Below are positions 1-11,747 of a stretch of 64,000 bases of DNA, piece after piece. The stretch lies in NCBI GenBank assembly GCA_031472005.1, contig PZJY01000008.1, positions 1,860,001 through 1,924,000 of the forward strand, given 5' to 3'. Numbering within the stretch: position 1 is the stretch's first letter; every line of letters begins with the position of its first letter. Source of the DNA: Tetracladium setigerum. Lineage: Eukaryota > Ascomycota > Leotiomycetes > Helotiales. Both the position numbers and the translations under genes were made by a program. Below the pieces are notes generated by a model that saw only the letters and a program-made list of their open reading frames with translations, searched no databases and was not told the DNA's origin.

Positions 1-1778
1 GCACGTGCTAAAGCCCAAGTTGAATACAATGAAGGTCATGAGAATAGAGGTCGAGGCTCATCTCGTCGGAGAGAGAGATCTGCAGATTATGAACGACGAG
101 GCGATCGATTGCGTAAGGAGAGTCCATTCGGGCGAGCGGAGGAGCGGGAGGAGAAAGCTCGTGATTCTGCTTCAGTGCTGAGATCGAAGTTGAGATCGAG
201 AAGGGCTAGTCGTGCTTCTTCGCCTGAATTCAACTATCCAAGCAACGTTGGTACTCTTGGTCGTAAGATTGCTGATGAGGATCGCGGTAGGAGTAGAACT
301 CCAAGTGAGAATCGCAATTCAAGCAGGTATAGAAGTGGGCGGAAGAAAGGCTTCCTTGCTGATCGATTGCATACGAAGACTGTTAGTCACTATGAGCTTG
401 AATTTGGAGAGCTCGGGGCTGAGGATGGAAAGGGGATGAGCAAGGTTAAGAGCGGGTATTTTTTCCTCCTGGGTTCGCTGTGATGTCTTCAAGAGCTCAC
501 AATTTCTAGCACATCATCTCGCCGAAAATCTTCCACCAAAGCTAAACCAGCTGAAAGAATTATAGTGGCTGACGAGCCTCAAAATCCGTTCGACACTCCC
601 GAGAACAGCGAAGTGTCCAGTCAGATCAAGAGGCCGAAGTCAAAGAGTCGTGATCACAGGTATGAATTCCCTCCCATTTTGATTTCTGATTTTCTGACAA
701 TGACACAGTCTTTCGAGGAAGAGATCTGGAAAGGATAAGCATCGAAGGTCTCATGACAACAAGGGTCGCCACGCTGGCAGAGACGAATTCAGCAGATACG
801 GCGAGAAGACAGGTCATAACTCTGCAAGGTATGCCATCCCAATTACCCTACAGCGATCGATACTCATGTAATCCAGCACGACTAGAGATAGAAGTCGAAA
901 TATTGAGCAATCCAAACGAGCTGAAAAACCACGATCCAAGCTTTGGGATCTCCTCCCTCTCGCATTTCAAGCTGCCGAGGTTATAAATGAAGCAAAGCTC
1001 AATAAAGAGGACAAGTCCCGCAGGTGAAGAATTTCCACAACCTCTCCCAAGAAAATAAGCCACTAACATGAATACAGCAATAAAGATGACCGAAAACAAC
1101 GCATCCGCCGTCGAGATCGTAGAAATACAAATCCAGCAACCCCGCAACAGAGCCAACTCAACCACAACGTGCGAAGCTCCAACACAACGCTACAACTCGC
1201 GATCAAATTACTCATGATCAACCTAGAGAAGGTACCAATCAGCAATCTCAGCAAGAGTTTCTTGTCCAAGATAACAAAACCCCAACTTCCACTTCCCGTG
1301 AACGACAATGCCAAAGCCGACGCGAGAGTGACGATTGGAAGCACGATACTGCGTTGAATAATACCGGCTACGTACCTCAATCACCACCCAGCTCCACTGA
1401 TGAACAACCCCAGCTCTCCCCAGCCGAGAAAATCACAGCTAACATTAAAGCTGCTCGCGTACCGAGTAACGCTAGAATGACAGGCAACGAGAAGGGTTCG
1501 CCGTTTCGTGATCTTAGTCCTGGACATCGCGAGGAAAGCTATTTTTCGAGAAGAGACTCTCATAGACTTTCACGCAAGCATGTTCGTGTTGCGGGTAGTC
1601 GTGGAAGACGATATAATGAGCTCAGTGCCGATGGGATGGTCGGTGGAGGGCTGCCAGTAAGAAAAGTGTTGAACGTGGACGTGAGAGTCGTGGTCATAGC
1701 CTGAAGAGGGGCGATAGTATTGATATGATTGATGATACTTGGGCCGAGAATGAGTGGGAGCAGATGTTGAAGATTTGA
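1..1778 (+). CDS. Arg/Ser-rich nuclear-type protein, C-terminal part (5' truncated)
   Basis: The gene enters from the left edge and no start codon is present. Exons read 1-455, 510-659, 709-828, 877-1023 and 1078-1778; all four introns are 48-54 nt and interrupt codons in the same phase (2), which supports the model. The protein is rich in Arg, Ser, Lys and Asp with many RS/RD/RR pairs, like SR-type or zinc-knuckle RNA-binding proteins, and ends in an acidic Trp-containing tail (TWAENEWEQMLKI). Any diagnostic domain would lie upstream of the window, so the function is unknown. Oddity: in the last exon the reading frame slips by one base near the C run at 1140-1143 (or a 74-nt intron 1169-1242 with a weak GTGCGA donor is used) and again near the G run at 1648-1650. 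Restoring one base at each keeps an SR-like composition to the stop at 1776-1778. Confidence 0.6.
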
Positions 1779-2841
1779 AAATGCTGTCGATGAAAGAGTT
1801 GGCTGCATGGATATGACTAGTGGAGATGGGATGGAGTCAGAACGACTGACTTTGCATTTACGCTGCCTGTGCTGGCGATGTTCACAAAGGTTGGGCAGAA
1901 CCTTTATTGTAAATCTCTCAGGCTTTGAGACGAATCATTTGCTGGATTGTTGGGTGGATGGAGTGGTCTTGGGCGGACAATTCATTAATGTTGGGTGAGC
2001 GCATGGATGATACTGCGTTGGTAATGTTGGGATCAGTTACAATATTTACCCGCCGTATTCGGGTGATCTTTTCTGTGTGTATGATAGGAAAAGAAATCTT
2101 TAGTAGACTTTTTGTTCCATTTAATGTTGTTGCGAAATATTCTTTTTGAACGGCAAGAAAATCTCTTAATTTGGCCCTCAACATCGTGCAACTAGACAGA
2201 AGCTTAGTATCTTCTCAAATGAAGGTGTTTTCTTGAAGTCTGACCTTTGCTCCATTCCGGAATCTAGTGCTTCATTGTTTACAGGTTTTCCATTCGATGA
2301 CTACTTCTTCCATCCACTGTTTTTGTTTGGTTGTAGCGAACTTTTCCGGCTATTTAGCAAGCAACAAGGTTTTCTTGCATTATCATCATGACTCCCGCGA
2401 GATGACAGCAGCGCCATGAGCATAGGATGTTTGGTAATAGCAACGAGTGATGGTTCCGAAATTAAGGTAGCAACTTATCCTATTCCGCCCACAAACCTGT
2501 TCTTCAAACTCAAACAAGGAATCCGGTAGGTAAGTATCAGTATCTGCCTCTATTAGTTTGATCAAACACAACATCCTCAAACTTCGCCAAGCAGGTTTTC
2601 GGTTTGTTTACTGTTTGTTGCTTCTACACTCGTGATGATAAACGTAAGAAACTCCCTTTAACTCTTCGCAAAGCGGGTTGAAAAACAACGAAACTAATAT
2701 CTGGCGCTTCTGGTAGCTATTCGGTGCAAGATTGCTTACGCAAACGGGTACAATCACCCTCCATTAACGACCCCAAAAGCTTCCCCCAATCCACTATATT
2801 CCTATCCTCCCATCCAAGTTTCATCGACAACATTCACAATT
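1779..2841. other. Intergenic, no gene seen
   Basis: This AT-rich stretch has only short open frames (under 90 codons) without splice continuation or recognisable composition. It contains the 3' flank of the Arg/Ser-rich gene and the 5' flank of the small membrane protein. Confidence 0.5.
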
Positions 2842-3387
2842 ATGCCTTATACTACCTCATTTGCTTTGTCGAATTCAAACAGCAACAAAAACCAGACCGA
2901 GAATGTAGCAACAAGAGAAGTTGAGCAAATATGCAACAACCAAGACACACATCCTGGCGGTTTCTGGGCTGATTCAGCTACCATGAAAGGGGCTATTATA
3001 GCTTTGGGTATCATCTGTGGTCTTCTGCTTTTGGCTATCTTGCTGATATTGATGGTCTCGCTCGTTGGGACAAGGAGTGAGAAAATGAAAAAGGCAGGGG
3101 AAACCGAAAAGAAGCAGACAGATAAGACAGGACTAGGATTCCCTGGTTCAATAACGTCGTTACCAGAAGATTCTGAAGAGCCATCGGTGTATGGTGGATC
3201 GAGTCGAGACTGGGGTGCATCTGGTAGCCCTGGGTTCAATATGTTTGGTCCACGAGCTGTTCCGCAGGCACATATGCCGCGGGGGGCGTATTATCCAAGG
3301 AGGAGTGAAGGCGATACGTTGGACGATTATTTAAGGCAGGGCCCCGGATTGGGGAGGCGAGATACAAGGAGTATGAGATCTGGGTAG
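2842..3387 (+). CDS. Small single-span membrane protein, unknown function
   Basis: An intronless frame of 181 residues starts at an ATG in the context ATTATGCC. A polar N-terminal segment (about residues 1-47) is followed by one strong transmembrane segment (about 48-75, GAIIALGIICGLLLLAILL and onward) and a basic, then Gly/Pro/Arg-rich cytosolic-type tail ending RRDTRSMRSG. There is no cleavable signal peptide before the span and no catalytic motif. I do not recognise the family. Topology is inferred to be N-out/C-in because positive charges follow the span. Moderate confidence that it is a real gene: strong hydrophobic segment, good start and low-complexity tail typical of fungal orphan membrane proteins. 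Confidence 0.6.
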   Translation: MPYTTSFALSNSNSNKNQTENVATREVEQICNNQDTHPGGFWADSATMKGAIIALGIICGLLLLAILLILMVSLVGTRSEKMKKAGETEKKQTDKTGLGFPGSITSLPEDSEEPSVYGGSSRDWGASGSPGFNMFGPRAVPQAHMPRGAYYPRRSEGDTLDDYLRQGPGLGRRDTRSMRSG

Positions 3388-4152
3388 GTAGGATTGGGCA
3401 TTGTGGTGAGACGGTTCGTTGATGTGGAGAGACTTTGAGAAGGATAGAGCATGGTGCCGGAGGCAGAGGGAGGATCCAAGCAGGAGGTTGATATCGGTTT
3501 CTGATATCGATTTTTGTGTCTTGTCCTTTAAAATAGTTGATCCGTGTTGAGAGAGGTAGAGGAGGAGGCGAAAAGCAGACTGAAGAATCGAGGTAGAAAA
3601 GCTGCTTGGCAATCAATTAATGTTGGTTGATTTGAGGAAACCTGGCTCTTTGGCTGCTAAAAGCCAATCATAAGCCAAATTGCATCGCCTAGAGACAAAG
3701 TATTTGCAGTTAATCATTCAACTATACTCAAACATTGGAAGGGCTCAGCAAGACTGGCTCGAAGTAACAATATTAGAGAGATGCTCAAGATGTGACCAAT
3801 AGTGAAGGAGCGAGGTAAATGGTAAGAGACAACTGTCAAAGATACCTAAAAAGCATCGTTTGCTCTATGAGAAAATGAAGATACAAAGACAAACAGAGTA
3901 TGCGGGATAGATGGTACGAGTTGTGGTAAGAGTTTGAAGTTGAAGGGAAAAAGAGCCGCGCGCTGTCCTGGCTTGGCAAACTCGTCGTCATCGTTCCGGC
4001 GGTCCCTCCATTTGAACATCGCCAGCTCCCGATGTGCTGCTCATCCCCAAACATCCACTGACAACATCTCACCACCACCACCACAACCACGCAAATCAAA
4101 CTCATCTTTGTTTGCTCTCGGTAGCTCTAACAGCTCCGCGCGATCTTGCATT
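3388..4152. other. Intergenic region upstream of snx41
   Basis: No convincing gene. A CAC/ACC-rich tract near 4068-4090 lies about 70 bp before the snx41 start. Open frames on the minus strand here are compositional. Confidence 0.45.
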
Positions 4153-6316
4153 ATGTGGAACGACGAGGATAATAATCCCTATGGGACCAGCTTTGAGCGT
4201 CGCGACTCAACTGCCTCCTCTTCAGTTCCCAACCCCACCTCTCCAGGCGACTGTGAGTGCCTCCGCCTTCTTATTTATGATGGATCTGGGAATGATGGAA
4301 TCAATCTGTTTAGATGATAGCGATGATTCTGACGCTGACGCCGATTGGGCTCTCGTAGATGGCCAAGGTGGACCACGCACTCCCTCGACCACCAGCGACC
4401 AGGAAGCTGAGATCGGATCGCGCCCGCAATATCAGCACCAGGAGACCAGCGACGGTAGTGATGATGAGTACGCAGGTCAAGCTCCGAGGCCGAAGAAGGG
4501 CGGATATGCTAGTCGCATCGAGCAGATCCTCTACGAAAACCCCGAACTTCCCATCCTCATTGTGGACGCTGGCAAGAGCGTAGAGAGCGGCGGCAAATAC
4601 ATTGTGTATACTATTAGGACTGGAGTATGTAAGAGAAATTGGGTTGCAAGCTTGTGCTAATCAAATGCAGGATTTGGAAGTGCGCAGACGATACTCCGAG
4701 TTCGCATCCCTCCGAGACGCCCTCTTCAGATTACACCCTACCTTGATCATGCCGCCCATTCCAGAAAAGCATACTATGGCCGACTATGCCGCGAACCCAA
4801 CCAAGGCAAAACAGGACCAGCAAATCATCGATCTACGGAAGCGCATGTTGGCAGTTTTTTTGAACAGGTGTCGAAGAATGGACGAAGTTCGGAACGATGG
4901 GGTTTGGTGGAGATTCCTAGACCCAAATTCCAGCTGGGTAAGTAATTTAGGGGGATCATTCTGGGGTTTGCTAATATCTGGTAGAACGAGGTTCTGCATT
5001 CTCATCCCATCGCGTCCATCCCAAAATCCAACATGAAAGCCCCACCTTTAGACCCCGCCAATCCTTCCCCAGCACACGCTTTCCTCCCAATTCCAGCTTC
5101 CTCGGCCAAACTCAAGGGCGCAGGTTCTTCTTCTACAAATGCACAAGGCATGTTAGCTCAGCCCTCGGAGTATGCTGCTAGCCCATCTACGGCCGCTCAC
5201 ACTATACCAGGGCCCCAATTGTTTGGCAGATTTCCACCAGATTCTCAACATCTGAGTGAGCAAGATCTCGACCCCTACTTCATAAATTTTGAAGCTTCGA
5301 CGAAAGAGTTGGAACTTCTCCTTACTGGACCTATCGAAAAGGTTAATCGCCGTACACTCACCCATTTATCTTCCCTATCTTCTGATCTCGCAGAGCTTGG
5401 AGCAAGATTCAATGGTTTCTCGTTGTCGGAACCTTCTGCTTCACTTGCTGCAGCAATTGAGCGGGTAGGACAGGCGGTGGATTCCTCTTATTTAGCTACC
5501 GAGGAGCTATCAGGTTCGTTGGGAGCTAGCTTTGCAGAGCCAATGAGAGAAAGTGCGCAGTTTGCTGGTGTTGTTCGGCAAGTTCTGCGTTACAGAGTTC
5601 TGAAGCGGGTCCAACAGGAAATGACCAACGACGAACTTTATAAGAAGAGAAATCTCCTTGAATCACTTGAGAGGAGTGAATCGGAGGCCAAGCGGATTGA
5701 AACCTACCTTAATAGCAGTGGAACGCTGCCTCGACGATCTAACTCTTCCGCGCGAGACCCACCTCTGCAAAAACGAGAGAATAGCCAAGACGACAATGCA
5801 TCCATCGACTCCGATTTCCCTCCAACACATGGTGACTCTGCGCCCCCATCGGCGACTCAAGGTGCACCCCAAGAAGAAAATTCTCCAACGCACCGCAAGA
5901 GCGCCAGCGGAAACTTCATCACCAATAGAATATTTGGCCGCATCAGCCACGCTGTGCAGGGTGTTGTGGATGTTGACCCCGAGCGGACTCGTCGGGATCT
6001 GATGACCAAGACTAGGGAAGGTATCTCACAGTTCGAGCAAGCTCAGCAAGCTTCGGAGCAAGATGTGAAGAATGCTAGTGCGGGTATATTGAAGGACTTG
6101 AAGAGATTCCAGGCAGAGAAGGAAGATGATTTGAGGAGATACATGGTATGCACTGCATTCGTCGGGGGAGATTATAGAGGATTATTCGTGATGAAAGTCA
6201 GCTAACTTGATTAAATCTAGCTTGCCTACGCACGAAGTCAAATCGAGTGGGCCAAGAAGAACAAGGAGACCTGGGAGGAAGCCAAGGCCGAAGTCAACAA
6301 GATAGACGAAAGTTGA
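4153..6316 (+). CDS. snx41: Sorting nexin Snx41 (PX + BAR)
   Basis: Five exons: 4153-4252, 4314-4624, 4671-4937, 4985-6145 and 6221-6316, about 645 residues; all introns are 46-75 nt with GT...AG ends. The N-terminus MWNDEDNNPYGTSFERRDS is characteristic of fungal Snx41. A PX domain follows, with the phosphoinositide-site arginine-tyrosine motif (EVRRRYSEF) and the Pro-rich loop (MPPIPEKH). The C-terminal half carries heptad-type helices of a BAR domain, including a KRVQQEMTNDELYKKRNLLE helix. Family knowledge: with Snx4 and Atg20, Snx41 binds PI3P on endosomes and retrieves cargo to the Golgi; it also supports selective autophagy in filamentous fungi. A long Ser/Pro-rich insert (roughly residues 455-540) splits the BAR region, as is usual for this family. 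Confidence 0.93.
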
Positions 6317-6774
6317 TGGTCTGTGATACCAGCGTAAGATGAAGTTTTGAAAAATCATGGCGTTAGCGAAGATTTGCGGAAGCGTATTATCCTATTAATA
6401 GCTGATTCCCCGACGCCTTGCGGGAGTGAAAGCAAGCGATTGATATGTACTTAATGGAAAGTTTGTCGGGGTTTGAAATAAACTCAATATGAATTTGACA
6501 AAGACTGAAATCGGTCACTGAATAAAGGGAAACTGTGAGAAATCAACAATACTATACTAATAATGGGCCTCGGTAAGGTAGATGAGGGGGTGGGGTGGAG
6601 TGGCAATATCAAGTCGAAATCTGGGGTGCATGAATGACGTTGATCGTTTTTGCTTCCTCGGTCCATTATCATGAGCATCCTCGTCCCTTCTTCTTCTCTC
6701 TGTGATATTGATCCTTTAACAAACCACAACTGGCACGAAGCGAAAGAAAATTGACCAAGAAAACAACAGCAGAG
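6317..6774. other. Intergenic between snx41 and carrier gene
   Basis: Contains the snx41 3' flank and the promoter of the carrier gene. No additional gene is seen. Confidence 0.45.
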
Positions 6775-8503
6775 ATGGCACAAATATACAACAGCCAATT
6801 GGTAATTTCAGCCCATTTCCACTCTCCTTTCACACCTCAGACCGAGCTAACCCACCCACCTCTCCTTAAATCAGGATGCATACACACTCTACCATCAAAC
6901 TCATGAAACCACCCATCCCACTTCCTCACTCGGTCCAGCCCTTCCAGCACTCGGTCATGCCCTCGCAGGTAGTACTGGAACCGCCATTTCCAACCTCGCC
7001 ATCTACCCTCTCGACCTCATCATAACCCGTCTCCAAGTACAACGCTCTCTCCGCAATTCCTCATCGACATCCACCGCTCATGAAGCGGAATACAAAGGCG
7101 TCATCGATGCATTCGAGAAGATCTACAATAAAGAAGGAGGAATAACCGCTTTCTACACAGGAGTTCTTCAGGATACCGGGAAAAGCATCGCTGATTCTTT
7201 TCTCTTCTTTTTGTTTTATAATTATTTGCGAGAAAATCGCCTGCAGAAGAATGGCTCAAAAAGCACAACTTTACCCGCGTTGCAGGAGTTGATTGTTGGT
7301 GCTCTTGCGGGTGGATGCTCTAAGTTCTTCACAACTCCCATTTCAAACGTTGTCACGAGGAAACAAACAGCTTCGCTCATAGCCTCACGCTCCTCCTCTC
7401 CCTCCACAGCACATAAAGAACAAAGCGTAGCCGAAATCGCACGGTCAATACACGCAGAGAAGGGTATCCAAGGTTTCTGGTCCGGCTACTCGGCTAGCTT
7501 GGTCCTAACACTGAACCCAAGCCTAACATTCTTCCTTTATGAATTCTTCAAGCGATCTTTTTTGCCGAGGGCGAAACGCGATGATCCCGGAGCGAAAATT
7601 ACATTTTTGATGGCGGCAATGTCGAAGGCGATTGCAAGTACGATTACGTATCCTTTCTCTCTTGCTAAAGCGAGAGCGCAAGCTTCCAGCTCTCCACCAG
7701 TGGATGAAAAGACCAAAGAAGATATCAAAACCGACGTATCAAATGTCGACGTCAAGGATGGCTCAAAAGATGAGAATGAGAAAAATCTCAAAGCTGCTGC
7801 TGCGAAAGCTAAGATTGCAGCGAAGAAGAATAATGTGTTCGCAACTATTCTCAAGATCTATCGAACCGAAGGCGTGGAAGCTTTGTATGAAGGCGTGTAC
7901 GGCGAGATTCTGAAAGGATTTTTCAGTCATGGGATCACGATGTTGGTGAAGGAGTCGATTCACAAGTTGATCATCAAGACTTACTTTATGATTCTGAAGG
8001 CTTTGGATAGGTTCCCCAGCCCAAGCCAGGTAGGAGAAAAGGTTAAGGAGAGTGTGGAAGAGGTCAGAGAAAGAGCTGAGGGCGTGATGCAAGACGGATA
8101 CGAAAGAGTTGTAGAAGGTGGGAAGGTCGTCGGAGAGAGAGTCGCAGTTGTAGGCAATAACGCTACCGAGGTGTTGAAAAGCAGCGCCAGCACCGTGGGC
8201 GAGAAAATGGTTGAGCTTGGTAACAATACTTCAACTGGGTTGAAAGACGGCGCCAGCACTGCAGGCGAGAAAATTGCCAGCCTCAATAATACCAACACAT
8301 CCGAAACCGCCAGGAACGCAGCAAATGGCGTCAAGAATGCAGCCGAAGGAGTCAAGAACGCCGTAACCTCAAGGACGGGAAAAGGTATGGTTGATGAAAC
8401 GGTACAGAAAGCAGGGAAAGTGGTTGGTGTGGAGGAGTTGAAAAGTGAGGATGCTGGTCACTTGCTGGGAAATGCGCAGGAGATGCTTGGGATCGGATTG
8501 TGA
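6775..8503 (+). CDS. Peroxisomal-type mitochondrial carrier (Pmp47/Ant1-like) with long C-terminal tail
   Basis: Two exons, 6775-6801 and 6875-8503 (73-nt intron), give 551 residues. Three carrier repeats are visible with the diagnostic first-helix motifs: PLDLIITRLQ (about residue 54), PISNVVTRKQ (about 164) and PFSLAKARAQ (about 265). The second and third motifs are degenerate, as in peroxisomal adenine-nucleotide carriers of the Pmp47/Ant1 group. Family role: ATP/AMP exchange or CoA-type cofactor transport across the peroxisomal membrane. Typical members are 300-350 residues. Here an insert rich in Lys/Asp lies in repeat 3 and about 170 extra residues follow from about nt 8000, made of short amphipathic repeats (VGEK, GVKNAAEGVKNA) that resemble LEA proteins. 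The substrate cannot be told from sequence. Confidence 0.85.
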
Positions 8504-9081
8504 AGGCTGGCGAGGGGATCAAGGGAGGAGATCAGAAGTGATTGATTGAGTGATTGAGCTCTTTGGTTTGGGATTCGGTGCTTGGTATTTGTCATTATTT
8601 GATATTCGGTGGTGTGGGAAGGTTATGGGATTACCTAGGCAAAGGCGGCGAAGTCGGGGAAAGTAAAATATGGAAACAAGGAAAAAGGATGGGATTATTC
8701 TGTTTAGTAGTTTGGGTCAGATGGCATTTTGTGGCCATCGAGCATTGCAGCACTGTACTGTACAAAGCATGTGTTAAAATATATGGAATAACACAGAGTA
8801 ATGAAGCATGTTTAAGCATGTCATATCAAATGGAATCAATTACCAAGTTGAGGGGGGGGGGTAGAGTTCTCACGATCACGTCTCTTCTTCGGCAGTTCCT
8901 TTTCTTCTAAGTTCGTAATTACAAGAGGCTAAGGGAAGGGTCCAAATCGACAAATATATGCTCCTTCTTTCGTTCTTTCCGTTCAGCACGATCTCCCATA
9001 TATCCGGTCCAATGTTTACGCCAAAGTCCATCCCTCCTAATTGTCAGAATCTGCCCATCCTGAATGGACGTCCCACAGTGA
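8504..9081. other. Convergent intergenic region with G10 tract
   Basis: 3' flanks of the carrier (+) and the PD-(D/E)XK-like gene (-). A run of 10 G lies at 8852-8861. No gene is supported. Confidence 0.5.
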
Positions 9082-10742
9082 TTACAAAGCAGCTTGTTCT
9101 GCAACACTTCCTCCCAAGTTCCGTGCTAGAGTTTCATCGTCTAGAAGAGCCTCTTCTATTGCTTCTTGGAGTCTTGGTTGATCTTTTTCTTTATTATTGA
9201 TAGGTCTACCACCAATGCGCTTTAGTGTTTTGCTCTTGGTGACTCTAGCTTTGAATGGGCTGCGTTCGGGTGCCTCAGTATTATTCTTCGTACTGTTTGG
9301 CGCTTCGGACGGCATACGAAGAATGTCATTCCGCACTCGCTTTTCGCGCGCCTTTCCTTTTCGAATTCTCTTGGAATTTTCTTTAAGCTCGCACCATTCA
9401 GCAAGCGGTCTCGGCCGGATGAATGTTGGTACGTATTGACTCGGCTTGATGACGAAGGGATCGTCGTCATCATCGTGCGAATCACTCCCAGTATCGTTCG
9501 GATTAGAGACACTTCTCGTTGAATCTTTGGGCACTACGTCCGTAGAGACGGTGGTGGTGTTTGTTTTGGAAATAGTATTTCTCCAAGCCTCTCCGGTCTT
9601 CTGGTGTCGGGTGTACCATGCTTCTAGGTGCTTCATGACGAATGGGCGATGTTGATTCACAGCATAATCGTGAATCTGGTCCACGATACATATCAATGCG
9701 AAGGCTTGAGTGAAGTTTGCGGAGTCTCCGTGCCAAATTCTCTCTACTTCCTGCTTATTCAAACATAATCAATAATCTGCTAACTAGGTGGATGGGGGTG
9801 GTAACTTACGCAAATTTCGTTCTTCGTCCAAGCCATATATATACTCCAAAAAGAGCCACAGGATACAAAGGCAAAGAGTTGATACTTTGAACTCTGCGTC
9901 GTCTGATACTCAGCAATGTTATCGGGATTTCGAGCGAGCTTATCCAACATAGAGAGATAAATGCTACAAGCATGATGGATTTGATCCTCTGCTTGTTGAT
10001 GACTCGGTGCACTTTTCTTTGCCTCGAACACAGCAAAAGGGAATACGAGCTCAGCTTTGCCCCAGACACCATCCACAACAAGTCCGCAGTCGGGATTTCT
10101 CATCATCACTTCCAATCTGCTCTCAGAAAGTGGCCCATCGACCTGCATCGTAGTGTGGACGTCTTCACAGTCCGGGACCTTGCAAAAACAAGTGTGCTCG
10201 TAAGATCCAGCATCGTTGTAGCTCTTCAGACCCAGTGTTGCATCCGGAATCCTTCTTTTCACGGCATTCTCTTCAACATCTAGGAACTCATACGGTCGTT
10301 TATCTCTGCAGAGCTTTCCGTTAGTAGAGATCAGACTTAGTATGACCATGCCCAATGGGACGAAAGAAGTTCCTTACATTAAAATCCTCTCGTCATTATA
10401 AAATGAACCAAATACATCATTCCAAGCAGACACTTCCCAGCAAAACTCAGAAGTATCGTGAATTTTATTACGGATTGCCCTTCTTGCCAATTTCACTGCT
10501 CTGTTCTGGAGCTTTCTTTTCTTTTGGCGTCTCAGAGATGCTTGATACTGGCGTAGATTGAGACTGGGACAGAATTTGTCCGTTTTATCGTTCGATTCAT
10601 ATGAAAGGGAATTCTGTCTAACTCTGTGGATTTTTCCGGGGCTGGGCACGAATGGCGTGGTTTGCGCGCTTGATTCCGCTCTGCGAATCTCGTTAGAGTC
10701 TATCAATCTCTGGCTTTTACGCTCACGAACTTACTCCGACAT
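9082..10742 (-). CDS. PD-(D/E)XK nuclease-like fungal protein
   Basis: Four exons on the minus strand (10742-10735, 10680-10378, 10305-9810, 9753-9082) code for 492 residues. The start exon is only 8 nt (MSE), supported by a GTAAGT donor and a 54-nt intron with a CTAAC branch site and CGCAG acceptor. The middle carries PDCGLVVD (about 175-182), then FPFAVFEAKK (about 192-201). An acidic residue followed by E-x-K on a hydrophobic strand is the signature of PD-(D/E)XK phosphodiesterase folds. A Cys/His cluster (CFCKVPDCEDVH, about 143-154) precedes it. The C-terminus is basic and disordered, suggesting nuclear localisation. Many ascomycetes carry such proteins in multiple copies with no known function; nuclease activity is inferred from the motif only. 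Confidence 0.75.
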
Positions 10743-11747
10743 GTTGAAAATAGTAATGGTATAATCTAACACAAAGTGGGGGGGGGGGGGAATATTGTTC
10801 TAATAGTTCCACAGATTAAGCAAAAACCTCACTAGCTCTGAAGAAAAGATTTCTTTGGAATTGGAATTAGAGAGAATACGAAATCATGTTACTGAATGGC
10901 ATCGTCTTGTAAGTTTTTAAATATATCGAGACTCAGTCTTCTAAGCCTCCATAGCCGTCTGCCTTACCATTGACCTCGTGAAAGTCTAAAAATAAATAAG
11001 TTGATTCATGCGAGGTCGCATCGAGGTCGTCTGGAGGTCGCAATCGTTCGAAGGACTCTTGGTTTGGAAAGCGCTAAGGGTCTCTGTTCGGCTGACCTCT
11101 CCCTCCCACTCTGGATTTGGTGACACGATCAACGAAATAATTTTAAAGTATTGGACTGAACTTCTGAAGGGCTATTTATCTTTGATTTCACTCGCTTTGG
11201 CCGAAGCGATGGAGGTATTTAAGTTGTGATCGACTGGGTGACCTGACGTTTTGAACCGACAAATATACAACGATTCTCTATGTACTTCGACGTCCCTCCT
11301 TCAAATGGACAAGACAACAGGAGAAACTTCAAAAAACTAAACTTCCAGCTATAACAAATTTAATGTGTCTTCCTTCTCTGCCAACCTTCTAATCAAAATT
11401 CCACCGGCAAGTCTCCCCTTTCCCGCAAAGTTTGATGTCAATTCCACATAGCCCCTCTCAACAACATTCCTCCCATTCTCTCCATTGTGACTCAAGGACT
11501 TGAGTTGACTCCAACCAGTCATGAGACCCAATCATCCCTGAGGCAAATCTAGCGAAAAGTTGGCTGGCATTTTTGTATCGACCGGATACGCAGGGCGGAG
11601 GTACAAGGCGTCGAGTGGGGGTTTATTCGCATTTTTCGAAATGGTCGTTCGAGGTTATCTCCTGGTCGACCTGAATCCCGTTTCAAAACCAGGATTTTGT
11701 GGATGTAATTCTGGATCACCAGGCAGGAGAAGCATGTCATCTCATGT
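10743..11747. other. Intergenic with G13 tract in the promoter
   Basis: A run of 13 G at 10778-10790 lies about 36 bp upstream of the start codon of the PD-(D/E)XK-like gene. The rest holds no supported gene. Confidence 0.5.
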
